Counted from the stretch's first letter, positions 1 through 5,374 are shown. The stretch is 5,727 nt of DNA from an uncultured Frankineae bacterium (GCA_902805805.1 CADCUE010000028.1:1-5727); one strand, 5' to 3'. Notes: generated by a model from the sequence alone, not told the origin. Program-made: numbers and translations.

Positions 1-357
1 TCCGGGCTCGATCCGGCCGACGTGCAGCCGCCGGTCCTCCCCGGTGCCGAAGACCAGCGCGATGCGCGCGCCGTCCCGGGAGACCCGCAGGTCCGTCAGC
101 GGCCCGTCCACCTCGGCCGGACGCTCGACGGGGACCATCGTCGGCCGGGTGCCTGCCGGCGCGTCGGGCCCGGGGACGAGCCAGATCCCGGCGCCCTGGC
201 CCCGCTGCAGCACCCACAGACCCTGATCGCCCGACCCCCAGGACAGCGAGCCGAGGCCCGGGAGGGTGAGCAGCGCGGGCCCGAACGGCCCGGCGCGGGA
301 ACCGGTGCGCACCTCGTCGGGCCCGCCCGCGCTCCGGGTGAGGACGCCCAACGCTCC
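1..357 (-). pseudogene. lpqB: 5'-truncated lpqB-like gene, C-terminal beta-propeller part (continues beyond window start)
   Basis: Read on the reverse strand, this stretch encodes about 119 residues resembling the last part of the propeller of LpqB, the lipoprotein linked to the MtrAB two-component system in Actinobacteria. Recognisable segments are GLGSLSWGSGDQGLWVLQRG, then GPLTDLRVSRDGARIALVFG near the low-coordinate end; the second matches the typical GPITxLRLSRDGTR stretch of LpqB. The frame runs off position 1, so the true C terminus lies outside. A complete LpqB has roughly 550-600 residues: a lipobox signal peptide, a GerMN domain, then the propeller. None of the N-terminal part is present. 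The frame stays open above 357 only because the DNA is G/C-rich; the residues there are Arg/Ala-rich and do not look like LpqB, and no start with a ribosome binding site is seen. A TTG at 349-351 is the nearest possible start. I infer a gene remnant, or a breakpoint of a rearrangement. A short propeller protein of another family is less likely. Confidence 0.68.
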
Positions 358-400
358 GCGGACCGGGCTGGCTGCGGCCTTTCGCCGCGCCGGCCGCCGT

Positions 401-520
401 GCCTGCGGACTCTCGCCGCGACGCCTGCGTGTGCCGAGTCTCGCTGCGACGCCTGCGTGCCTGCGGCGCCTGCGTGCCTGCGGCGCCTCACTGCGACGCT
501 GCGTGTGCCGAGCCTCGCCC
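401..520. repeat. Degenerate short G/C-rich tandem repeats
   Basis: The motif GCGACGCCTGCGTG occurs at 418-431 and again at 446-459, a period of 28 bases. A third copy with one base missing lies at 493-505. The first and third copies are both followed by TGCCGAG and then CTCGC (432-444 and 506-518). Between the second and third copies, the 17-mer GCCTGCGTGCCTGCGGC is perfectly duplicated in tandem (451-467, 468-484). The block begins about 45 bases beyond the point where LpqB similarity ends. It has no spacer regularity that would suggest CRISPR, and no coding signal. Confidence 0.7.
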
Positions 521-542
521 CTACCCGCCCTCGCTCGTCCGC

Positions 543-585
543 AGATCCCAGCAGCGGGGTGCTGCGGAAGTCCGAAGATCTTGCA
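543..585 (-). repeat. Left copy of inverted flanking repeat
   Basis: The reverse complement of these 43 bases aligns to 1645-1689 with 41 of 45 columns identical (two mismatches, two single-base gaps). It contains the small hairpin CAGCA (549-553), loop GCGGGG, TGCTG (560-564). Its gene-proximal end is GAAGATCTTGCA (574-585). The TGCAAGATC end faces the gene at 670-1617 in both copies, so the pair is a true inverted arrangement around that gene. The core ends 84 bases before the ATG. Confidence 0.85.
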
Positions 586-669
586 AGGGCGCGGCGGAGC
601 GGCGTGCGCCTGTCCACAAGCAGCGTCAGCGGCGGCGGTGACGGGCCACGCCGGACCACAGTCGTCGGC

Positions 670-1617
670 ATGACCGCCCTGCTCAGCGCACGAGCCCCGC
701 AACCGTCCTGGCAGCAGCTGGTGGACGAGCAGGACGGCGTCCTCGGCCGCCGGCAGGCCCTGCTCGGCGGCCTGTCCGAGGACCAGTGGCAGTGGCGGCT
801 CGACACCGGGCGCTGGCAGTCGGTGCTGCCCGGTGTGGCAGCGACGCACTCCGGTGAGGTGACCGCGCGGCAACGGGCCTGGGCTGCCGTGCTCTACGCC
901 GGACGCGGCGCAGCCCTGGCCGGTGACGTGGCGCTCGTCGAGCACGGGATGCGCCTGCCGTCGCGGCCGGAGGTCGTGCACGTCGCCGTCCCCGAGGAGC
1001 GGACCGTGGCGGGACGGGCCTTCGCCGGGACGGATCTCACCCGGGTGGAGCCGCACCGCGTGCGTCGCCTGAGCGAGCTGAGGCATCCGGTGCGGTTCCC
1101 GCCCTGTGCACGGCTGGCCCCCTCGGTCCTGCACGCAGCAGCTTGGGCGCCGTCCGATCGAGCGGCCGAGTGGCGGGTCGCTGCAGCCGTGCAGCAGCGC
1201 CTGGTCCGGCCGCAGGAGCTCAGGCGCGCCCTGGCGAACATGCCGCGTCTGCACCGGCGGAGCCTGATCGCGACGGTGCTCGACGACGTGGAGCTCGGCG
1301 CGCATGCCGCCAGCGAGCTCGACTTCCTGCGCTTCCTGCGGCGGCACAGCCTTCCGGCGCCGGACCGGCTCCAGCGGCCGGTACGGGTCGGCTCGTTGCG
1401 CTACCTCGACGCGTGGTGGGAGCGCCAGCGCGTGGCTGCCGAGCTGGACGGGGCGCACCACCGCACCGTCGGCATCTGGGAGGACGACGTCCTGCGCTCG
1501 AACGACCTGCTGGTCGCCGGCCGGTACGAGCGGGTGCTGCTCCTGCGCTTCACGACCGGGAACCTCCGGCACGACGGTCCTCGCGTCGCGGGGCAGCTGG
1601 CCGCCGTCCTCTGCTGA
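670..1617 (+). CDS. AbiEi-type winged-helix plus DUF559/Vsr-like nuclease-domain protein (orphan)
   Basis: A 315-residue protein. Residues about 14-60 (LVDEQDGVLGRRQALLGGLS onward) resemble the N-terminal winged helix of AbiEi-type antitoxins: a short helix, a 'GxLxRRQAL' helix, then a WQSVLPGV strand. A middle region follows (residues about 65-200). The C-terminal region (residues 214-300) resembles the DUF559/Vsr-like PD-(D/E)xK fold: SELDFL at 215-220, D247 in RYLDAWW, AELDGAHH at 257-264, and a closing VLLLRF strand (289-294). Members of this architecture are common and numerous in actinobacterial genomes, usually annotated only as AbiEi-domain or DUF559 proteins; biochemical function is not established. 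No AbiEii nucleotidyltransferase toxin gene is adjacent, so this is not a classical AbiE pair. ATG 670 is chosen because the recognisable domain starts just after it. The Shine-Dalgarno is poor (GGA at 653-655 is too far), and the only nearby alternative, GTG 721, would cut into the winged helix. Whether the nuclease-like site is active cannot be told; a canonical ExK lysine is not evident. Confidence 0.82.
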   Translation: MTALLSARAPQPSWQQLVDEQDGVLGRRQALLGGLSEDQWQWRLDTGRWQSVLPGVAATHSGEVTARQRAWAAVLYAGRGAALAGDVALVEHGMRLPSRPEVVHVAVPEERTVAGRAFAGTDLTRVEPHRVRRLSELRHPVRFPPCARLAPSVLHAAAWAPSDRAAEWRVAAAVQQRLVRPQELRRALANMPRLHRRSLIATVLDDVELGAHAASELDFLRFLRRHSLPAPDRLQRPVRVGSLRYLDAWWERQRVAAELDGAHHRTVGIWEDDVLRSNDLLVAGRYERVLLLRFTTGNLRHDGPRVAGQLAAVLC

Positions 1618-1644
1618 CCGATCGACCGCCCTCCGGCGCCCGAC

Positions 1645-1702
1645 TGCAAGATCTTCCGAACTTCCACAGCACCCCGCTGCTGGGGATCTTCTGAAGATCT
1701 TG
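1645..1702 (+). repeat. Right copy of inverted flanking repeat with palindromic extension
   Basis: Positions 1645-1689 match the reverse complement of 543-585. The element here is longer. CAAGATCTTC (1647-1656) and GAAGATCTTG (1693-1702) form a perfect 10-base inverted repeat enclosing the central hairpin CAGCA (1667-1671), loop CCCCGC, TGCTG (1678-1682). A second compact palindrome, GATCTTC-T-GAAGATC, lies at 1685-1699. The element begins 27 bases after the stop codon of the AbiEi-like gene. No T-rich tail follows, so a classical Rho-independent terminator is not supported, although an RNA from this region would fold. This could be a REP/MITE-like dispersed repeat. Confidence 0.8.
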
Positions 1703-1802
1703 GGCGGTGGCGGTGGCGGGCGGACAGCCGCCGGGCGGCGGGTGGCCGGAGGTGTCCGGGCAGTGTCCGGCCGCTGGCCGTGGTCCCGGCAGTCCTGCGC
1801 CG

Positions 1803-1816
1803 ACAGGTTGACCTGT
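1803..1816. promoter_or_regulatory. 14-base dyad, possible operator
   Basis: ACAGGT (1803-1808), TG, ACCTGT (1811-1816) is a perfect 6-base inverted repeat with a 2-base centre, about 40 bases upstream of ATG 1858. A TTGACC at 1808-1813 within it resembles a -35 hexamer, but no TANNNT box follows at the proper distance. A site for a dimeric regulator is possible. Chance occurrence is also possible, because arms of this size are not rare. Confidence 0.25.
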
Positions 1817-1857
1817 GTCGACCGACGCACCGCCGACCCGCCGCCCGAGGAGCACGC

Positions 1858-1999
1858 ATGACCCGCCCACGACACGTCCGAGCCCCTCTCGTCGGCGTGG
1901 TGGCCGCCCCGGGCGGTGGCCTGCGGGGTCTACTTCAGCCCCGGCGGGAGCGGCCGATGGGAGAGAGTCCGGATCCAGGTGACCAAGGAGCGCTCGTGA
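1858..1999 (+). pseudogene. Possible small frameshifted ORF preceding the SGNH hydrolase gene
   Basis: ATG 1858 has a strong ribosome binding site (GAGGAG, 1847-1852, spacing 5) and begins MTRPRHVRAPLVGVVAAP, a basic then hydrophobic start like a membrane or lipoprotein signal. In its own frame it runs without stop into the hydrolase gene. Beyond about 1913 the neighbouring frame has the stronger third-position G/C signature (25 of 27 codons end in G or C from 1916 to the stop). That frame reads AVACGVYFSPGGSGRWERVR and ends at TGA 1997-1999, overlapping the hydrolase GTG as GTGA. Removing one G from the GGG run at 1911-1913 would join the two parts into a protein of about 46 residues. It may be a broken gene, a sequencing error, or only a 5' extension of the hydrolase. 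One caution is that the second frame is already fully G/C-ending before 1912, so composition does not prove the first half is coding. Confidence 0.35.
1985..1990 (+). promoter_or_regulatory. Ribosome binding site deciding the SGNH hydrolase start
   Basis: AAGGAG lies five bases before GTG 1996. It supports that start over the in-frame ATG 1858, because the sequence following GTG is a textbook signal peptide. Confidence 0.75.
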
Positions 2000-3069
2000 G
2001 CCGTACGACCCGTCTGCTGCCCTGTGCGGTGGTGCTGCTCGTGGTCGGTGCGCCGCTCGCGCAGGCCAGCGCCGCGCCCTGGTCGCGCACGCCGCTCGCG
2101 CGCTCGGCCACCGCGGCGCCGGTCGTCGTCCCCAGTCCGGCGCCGGTGACCGGACACGAGGTCACGCCGGCTCCCACGGCGCCTGAGCCGACCACCACGA
2201 CCCCGGCCACCCCCGAGCCGAGCCCGACCGACCCGGCCACCCCCGAGCCGAGCCCGACCGAGCCGGCCCCCGTTCCCACGCCCGACCCGACGGCCACGAC
2301 CCCGGCCCCCAGCCCGACGACCCCGCCTCCTGCGACCGCGGCGCCGACGGCTCCGGCGCTGACCGGCCCGACGCTCACGGCGCCGGCGCCGACGCGGTCC
2401 CCGTACTACGGCCGGGACGCGTCCTGGGACGCCAACGAGCCGCAGCGGCGGCTCGCCATCTACGGCGACTCCCTGGTCATGCAGACCAAGCCGCTGCTCG
2501 GTGCGCTGGCCGGCACGCGCTCCACCGCTCTCGACGTCTGGGAGCTGCCGGGCGCTGCGCCGTGCGACCTGATGCCGCAGTACGGGGGGCGCACGAAGGC
2601 CTTCCGCACGCAGCGGGTGGAGTTCGCCTTCGTGGGCAACGCGACGACGGCCTGCATGACCAGCCGCATCGGCGGGCGTCCGCCGGGGGTGCTGTCGCTC
2701 GCCAAGCGCCAGCAGATCGCGGACATCTACGCGGCCGACCTCATGGCGCTCATCCGCTGGAACCGCAACGCCGGCGTCCTGACCTACCTGGTGCTGCCGC
2801 CGGCCATGGCGCGCGGGACCTGGCACGGCCAGATGACCGCCTCGCTCACCACCGCCTACACCAGGCTCGCGGCGCAGAACCCCGCGCACGTGCGGCTGAA
2901 CCGCGCCCCCCGGGACACGCTCACCCCGGGCGGGGTCTACCGCCCGACGACGGTGCTCAACGGACGCACGGTGCAGCTGCGCCACCGCGACGGCACGCAC
3001 CTGTTCGCCCCGGTGGGGACGACCCTCAACGCCCAGGCGCTGCTCTGGCCGATCGCCCTGGAGCCCTGA
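1996..3069 (+). CDS. Secreted SGNH/GDSL-family hydrolase with Pro/Thr-rich linker
   Basis: A 357-residue protein. Residues 1-27 form a signal peptide: SRTTR basic start, CAVVLLVVGAPLAQ core, cleavage probably near ASAA. Residues about 40-136 are a Pro/Thr/Ala-rich low-complexity linker, likely extended and wall-spanning, with a ten-residue PATPEPSPT(D/E) unit repeated in tandem. The catalytic domain follows. Block I is IYGDSL with nucleophile Ser159. The oxyanion Gly/Asn is in FVGN (N215). Block V is RDGTHL with Asp332 and His335. This set of residues defines SGNH esterases, lipases and acetyl- or acyl-hydrolases. C190 (AAPCDLMP) and C220 (NATTACM) are the only cysteines of the mature protein and could form a disulfide, consistent with export. 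The substrate is unknown: an acyl or acetyl group on a cell-wall or surface polysaccharide is possible but not shown. An upstream in-frame ATG at 1858 would add 46 residues ahead of the signal peptide, which argues against it. It is the only gene of this strand between the repeat region and the converging CysRS operon. Confidence 0.9.
   Translation: MSRTTRLLPCAVVLLVVGAPLAQASAAPWSRTPLARSATAAPVVVPSPAPVTGHEVTPAPTAPEPTTTTPATPEPSPTDPATPEPSPTEPAPVPTPDPTATTPAPSPTTPPPATAAPTAPALTGPTLTAPAPTRSPYYGRDASWDANEPQRRLAIYGDSLVMQTKPLLGALAGTRSTALDVWELPGAAPCDLMPQYGGRTKAFRTQRVEFAFVGNATTACMTSRIGGRPPGVLSLAKRQQIADIYAADLMALIRWNRNAGVLTYLVLPPAMARGTWHGQMTASLTTAYTRLAAQNPAHVRLNRAPRDTLTPGGVYRPTTVLNGRTVQLRHRDGTHLFAPVGTTLNAQALLWPIALEP
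2203..2262 (+). repeat. 30-base tandem duplication in the linker
   Basis: Two adjacent 30-base units (2203-2232 and 2233-2262) differ only at their last base (GAC versus GAG). They encode PATPEPSPTD and PATPEPSPTE in the Pro/Thr linker of the SGNH hydrolase. The near identity suggests recent slippage or unequal exchange and potential length variation of the linker. Confidence 0.9.
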
Positions 3070-3096
3070 TCGGAGCCCTGATCGGAGCCCTGATCC
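3061..3096 (+). repeat. Threefold 12-base tandem repeat over the hydrolase stop codon
   Basis: GAGCCCTGATCG occurs at 3061-3072 and 3073-3084, and as GAGCCCTGATCC at 3085-3096. The first unit contains the last two codons (Glu-Pro) and the TGA stop. Since 12 is a multiple of 3, each later unit repeats Glu-Pro-stop in frame, giving three in-frame stops. The repeat fills most of the 45-base gap to the converging CysRS gene. A weak hairpin, TCCCG (3094-3098) with CGGGA (3105-3109), follows. It has no T tract and I do not call it a terminator. Confidence 0.9.
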
Positions 3097-3114
3097 CGGC
3101 AGCTCGGGAGCAGC

Positions 3115-4524
3115 TCAGACCGGCGACCACTCCTGCCCGGCCGGCGTGTCCTTGACGGCGACGCCGAGTCCGGTCAGCTCCTCGCGCAGGCGGTCGGAGG
3201 CCGCGAAGTCCTTGGCCGCCCGGGCCGCAGCCCGCGCGTCGAGCAGCTCCTGCGCCCCGGCCGGCAGCGCCGCCACGACGGCCGCCTGCCCGACCGAGCG
3301 CACGAGGTCGAGGCCGAGCAGCCGGTCGGCCCAGGCGAAGGTCTCGAACTTGGCGCCGTCGGTGACGTCGGCCGCCTTCTCCAGCCGCCGCAGCACCTGC
3401 AGCGCGCGCGGGGTGTCGAGGTCGTCCTCGAAGGCGTCCAGCAGCTCGTCCGCGTACGCCTTGGCCATCGCCTCGGACGGCGACTCGGCCCACGCGGCGA
3501 CCGAGGAGCGCCACCGGTCCAGCGTCCGGGCGGCCCCGGCGATCGCGTCCCAGGACAGGTTGGCCTGCTGGCGGTAGCGCGAGGACAGGAACGCCAGGCG
3601 CAGCGCCAGCGGGTCGTGGCCGCGGTCCACGACGTCCGAGACGTGGACGACGTTGCCGGTCGACTTGGCCATCTTGCGGCCCTCGAACAGCAGGTGCTCG
3701 CCGTGCACCCAGTGGCGGACGACCTCGCCGGCGCCCACGGCGCAGTTGGACTGCGCGCGCTCGTCCTCGTGGTGCGGGAAGCGCAGGTCGATGCCGCCGG
3801 TGTGCACGTCGATGACCTCGCCCAGCAGGTCCAGCGACATGGCCGAGCACTCGATGTGCCAGCCGGGGAACCCGACGCCCCACGGCGAGTCCCACGTCAT
3901 CTCCCGACCGGCCCCGGCCCGCTTCCACAACGCCCAGTCGGCGTGGAAGCGCTTGCCCTGCCCGACGTCGGCCGCCTCGAGCCGGTGGCCGGCGCGCAGG
4001 TCCTCGAGCCGGTTGCCGGACAGCCCGCCGTACGCCTCGTAGGACTGGGCGTCGAAGTAGACGGTGCCGTCCTCCCCGACGTACGCGTGCCCCAGCTCGA
4101 TCAGCCGGGCGATCAGGGTGATCATCGACGGGATCCACTCCGACGCGCGGGGGTAGGCGTCGGCGGGGCGGACGTTCAGCGCGGCGAGGTCGCGGTGGAA
4201 GGCGTCCTCGTAGAAGCGCGCGATCGCGAAGGGGCTCTTGTCCTCCAGGCGCGCCTGTGTCAGCAGCTTGTCCTCGCCGGTGGAGTCGATCGCCGAGTCG
4301 TCGGCGAGATGGCCGACGTCGGTGATGTTCTGCACCAGCTGCACCCGCACACCGCGCTGCTCCACCGTGCGCCGGAGCAGGTCGCTGAGCAGGAACGTGC
4401 GCAGGTTGCCGACGTGGGCGTAGCGGTAGACGGTCGGGCCGCAGGCGTAGACCCGCAGCAGCCCGGGGGTCGCGGGCGTCACCTCGCGCACGGTCTTGGT
4501 CTGGGTGTCGGTCAGGCGCAGCAC
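3115..4524 (-). CDS. cysS: Cysteine--tRNA ligase (CysRS), CGPTVY/HVGN type
   Basis: A class I aminoacyl-tRNA synthetase of 469 residues that charges tRNA-Cys in the cytoplasm. Numbered from GTG 4524, the first signature is CGPTVYRYAHVGN with HVGN (37-40) as the HIGH motif; KMAKSTGN carries the KMSKS-type motif at 284-288. The zinc-ligand set matches E. coli CysRS: C28, C226 (WHIECSAMS), H251 and E255 (FPHHEDERAQS). The C-terminal end, with RAAKDFAASDRLREELTGLG and then GQEWSPV, is the usual CysRS tail and argues against the cysteine ligase MshC of mycothiol synthesis. The motif differs from the usual actinobacterial CysS (CGxTVQGxPHIGH), so this may be a second or alternative CysRS. TTG 4533 would add three residues but has AGGG directly against it; GTG 4524 has AGGG (4534-4537) nine bases before it and is preferred. 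The gene starts 22 bases after the SirB1-like gene and is likely cotranscribed with it. It converges with the SGNH hydrolase gene. Confidence 0.96.
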   Translation of the reverse strand: MLRLTDTQTKTVREVTPATPGLLRVYACGPTVYRYAHVGNLRTFLLSDLLRRTVEQRGVRVQLVQNITDVGHLADDSAIDSTGEDKLLTQARLEDKSPFAIARFYEDAFHRDLAALNVRPADAYPRASEWIPSMITLIARLIELGHAYVGEDGTVYFDAQSYEAYGGLSGNRLEDLRAGHRLEAADVGQGKRFHADWALWKRAGAGREMTWDSPWGVGFPGWHIECSAMSLDLLGEVIDVHTGGIDLRFPHHEDERAQSNCAVGAGEVVRHWVHGEHLLFEGRKMAKSTGNVVHVSDVVDRGHDPLALRLAFLSSRYRQQANLSWDAIAGAARTLDRWRSSVAAWAESPSEAMAKAYADELLDAFEDDLDTPRALQVLRRLEKAADVTDGAKFETFAWADRLLGLDLVRSVGQAAVVAALPAGAQELLDARAAARAAKDFAASDRLREELTGLGVAVKDTPAGQEWSPV

Positions 4525-4533
4525 GGTCGCCAA

Positions 4534-4537
4534 CCCT
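4534..4537 (-). promoter_or_regulatory. Candidate ribosome binding site for cysS
   Basis: On the reverse strand AGGG lies nine bases before GTG 4522-4524 and immediately next to TTG 4531-4533. The spacing favours the GTG as start. The match to a full Shine-Dalgarno is only partial. Confidence 0.45.
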
Positions 4538-4546
4538 ACGGGCGGG

Positions 4547-5374
4547 TCAGTTCAGCTGCGCCCGGGCGAGACGGGCCTCGCGCCGGGCGGCCGCGGCGCC
4601 GGCCTCGTCGGTGCCGTCGACGACGAGGGCGTACGTCTCGAGCTCGTCCGCGCCGCCGAGGTGGTCGCCGAGGCGCACCAGGAGCTCGCCGCGCTCGCGC
4701 CGCAGCTCCACCGGGTGGCGCGGCAGCAGCAGCGCGAGCTCGACCGCCCACAGCCGCATCGCCGCGGCCTCCAGCCCGGGTGGTCGACGGGTCGCCAGTG
4801 CGCGCACGTTGGTGAGCAGGCGCAGCAGCAGGTCGGTCGGGGGCAGCGGCCGCAGCTGCTCGGGCTGCAGCCGCCCGCCCGTGGCCCGCAGCACCAGCTG
4901 CGCGACGTCGGCGCCGGCCAGCGCGCGGCCGCCGGAGAAGGGGTCGACCAGCACGTGCTCGTCGTCCGGGTCGCCGATCCCGACGACGACGTGACCGGGC
5001 AGGCCCACGGCGTACGCCGGGACGTCGAGCCGGGCGGCGACCTCGGTCCACACCACGGACAGCAGGAGCGGCAGCCCCCGGCGGCGCAGCAGGACCTCGT
5101 GCAGGAGGGAGGACCGGACGTCGTCGTAGTCGTCGCCCGACCCGGCGAAGCCGTAGTTGCGGCCGAGCACCTGCCGCAGAGCCTGCGCGACGTCGACCGG
5201 CCGGGTGCTCCGCAGGTGCGGCCGGGTCTCGGCGGCCAACAGCTCGAGCAGCTCGAGCGAGGCGTCGACGTCGAGGTCTGGACGCACCTCTGCGCCGACC
5301 AGCAGGCAGGCCAGTCCCACGTCGACCGGCTCGCTGCGCACGACCTCGGCGAAGCGGGCGCGGGTCGGGGTCAC
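4547..5374 (-). CDS. SirB1-family / transglutaminase-like protein
   Basis: A 275-residue soluble protein. Residues 1-60 are helical and match the usual start of the family (RFAEVV then LLVGAEVRPDLDVDASLELL). Residues 74-133 hold the core signature: YGFAGSGDDYDDVRSSLLHE, then RRRGLPLLLSVVWTEVAARL, then AVGLPGHVVV. VDPFSGGR at 143-150 corresponds to the family's DPFxGG segment. The C-terminal part (about 180-275) is helical, Leu/Arg/Ala-rich and TPR-like, as expected for SirB1/YchA proteins. The biochemical role of the family is not established; the fold is related to transglutaminase/protease-like domains, and no Cys is seen at the core signature, so enzymatic activity is doubtful. GTG 5374 is chosen because it gives the family's normal N terminus and overlaps the upstream TGA as GTGA (5371-5374), implying translational coupling. 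CysRS follows 22 bases downstream. Confidence 0.88.
   Translation of the reverse strand: MTPTRARFAEVVRSEPVDVGLACLLVGAEVRPDLDVDASLELLELLAAETRPHLRSTRPVDVAQALRQVLGRNYGFAGSGDDYDDVRSSLLHEVLLRRRGLPLLLSVVWTEVAARLDVPAYAVGLPGHVVVGIGDPDDEHVLVDPFSGGRALAGADVAQLVLRATGGRLQPEQLRPLPPTDLLLRLLTNVRALATRRPPGLEAAAMRLWAVELALLLPRHPVELRRERGELLVRLGDHLGGADELETYALVVDGTDEAGAAAARREARLARAQLN

Larger units (their letters stand above)
358..669. other. Non-coding stretch with repeats between the lpqB remnant and the AbiEi-like gene
   Basis: I see no convincing gene here. Several frames are open, but they translate to Arg/Ala/Cys-rich low-complexity sequence and are explained by base composition. The stretch holds the degenerate G/C-rich repeat block (401-520) and the left copy of the inverted flanking repeat (543-585). 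The remaining bases up to the ATG at 670 show no clear -10 box and no good Shine-Dalgarno sequence. The promoter of the downstream gene is presumably within 586-669, but I cannot place it. Confidence 0.6.
1618..1995. other. Intergenic stretch before the SGNH hydrolase
   Basis: This stretch contains, in order: the right copy of the flanking repeat and its palindromic extension (1645-1702); a G/C-rich run; two copies of GTGTCCGG (1752-1759 and 1763-1770) eleven bases apart; a 14-base dyad (1803-1816); and a possible small ORF starting at ATG 1858 behind GAGGAG. No RNA gene is recognised. The promoter of the hydrolase gene is presumably here, but no convincing -10 box is visible. Confidence 0.55.

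Noticed and set aside
401..520. A CRISPR-like array
   Set aside because: The units are degenerate, unequally spaced and partly overlapping, with no unique spacers of constant length and no cas gene.
22..669. A long forward extension of the AbiEi-like gene, with an open frame from about position 22
   Set aside because: The translated extension is Arg/Pro/Ala-rich low complexity, antisense to the lpqB similarity, and crosses the repeat block. The domain begins only after ATG 670.
670..1617. A complete AbiE toxin-antitoxin pair
   Set aside because: No nucleotidyltransferase-like AbiEii gene is next to it on either strand, and the C terminus is nuclease-like instead of the AbiEi antitoxin C-terminal domain.
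1645..1702. A Rho-independent terminator behind the AbiEi-like gene
   Set aside because: The inverted repeats can fold, but no T-rich tract follows, the outer arms are far apart, and the same sequence occurs upstream of the gene. A dispersed repeat is the better explanation.
3094..3109. A bidirectional terminator between the SGNH hydrolase and cysS
   Set aside because: The stem has only five pairs (TCCCG/CGGGA) with a six-base loop and no T tract on either side.
3115..4524. MshC (mycothiol cysteine ligase) instead of CysRS
   Set aside because: The CGPTVY motif, the length and the C-terminal CysRS tail ending in GQEWSPV fit CysRS. MshC has a CGITPYDATHLGH-type motif and a shorter protein.
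3616..4815. Long open frames antisense to cysS and the SirB1-like gene
   Set aside because: They are produced by high G/C at third positions of the real genes and show no recognisable domain or ribosome binding site. The reverse-strand proteins have clear family motifs.
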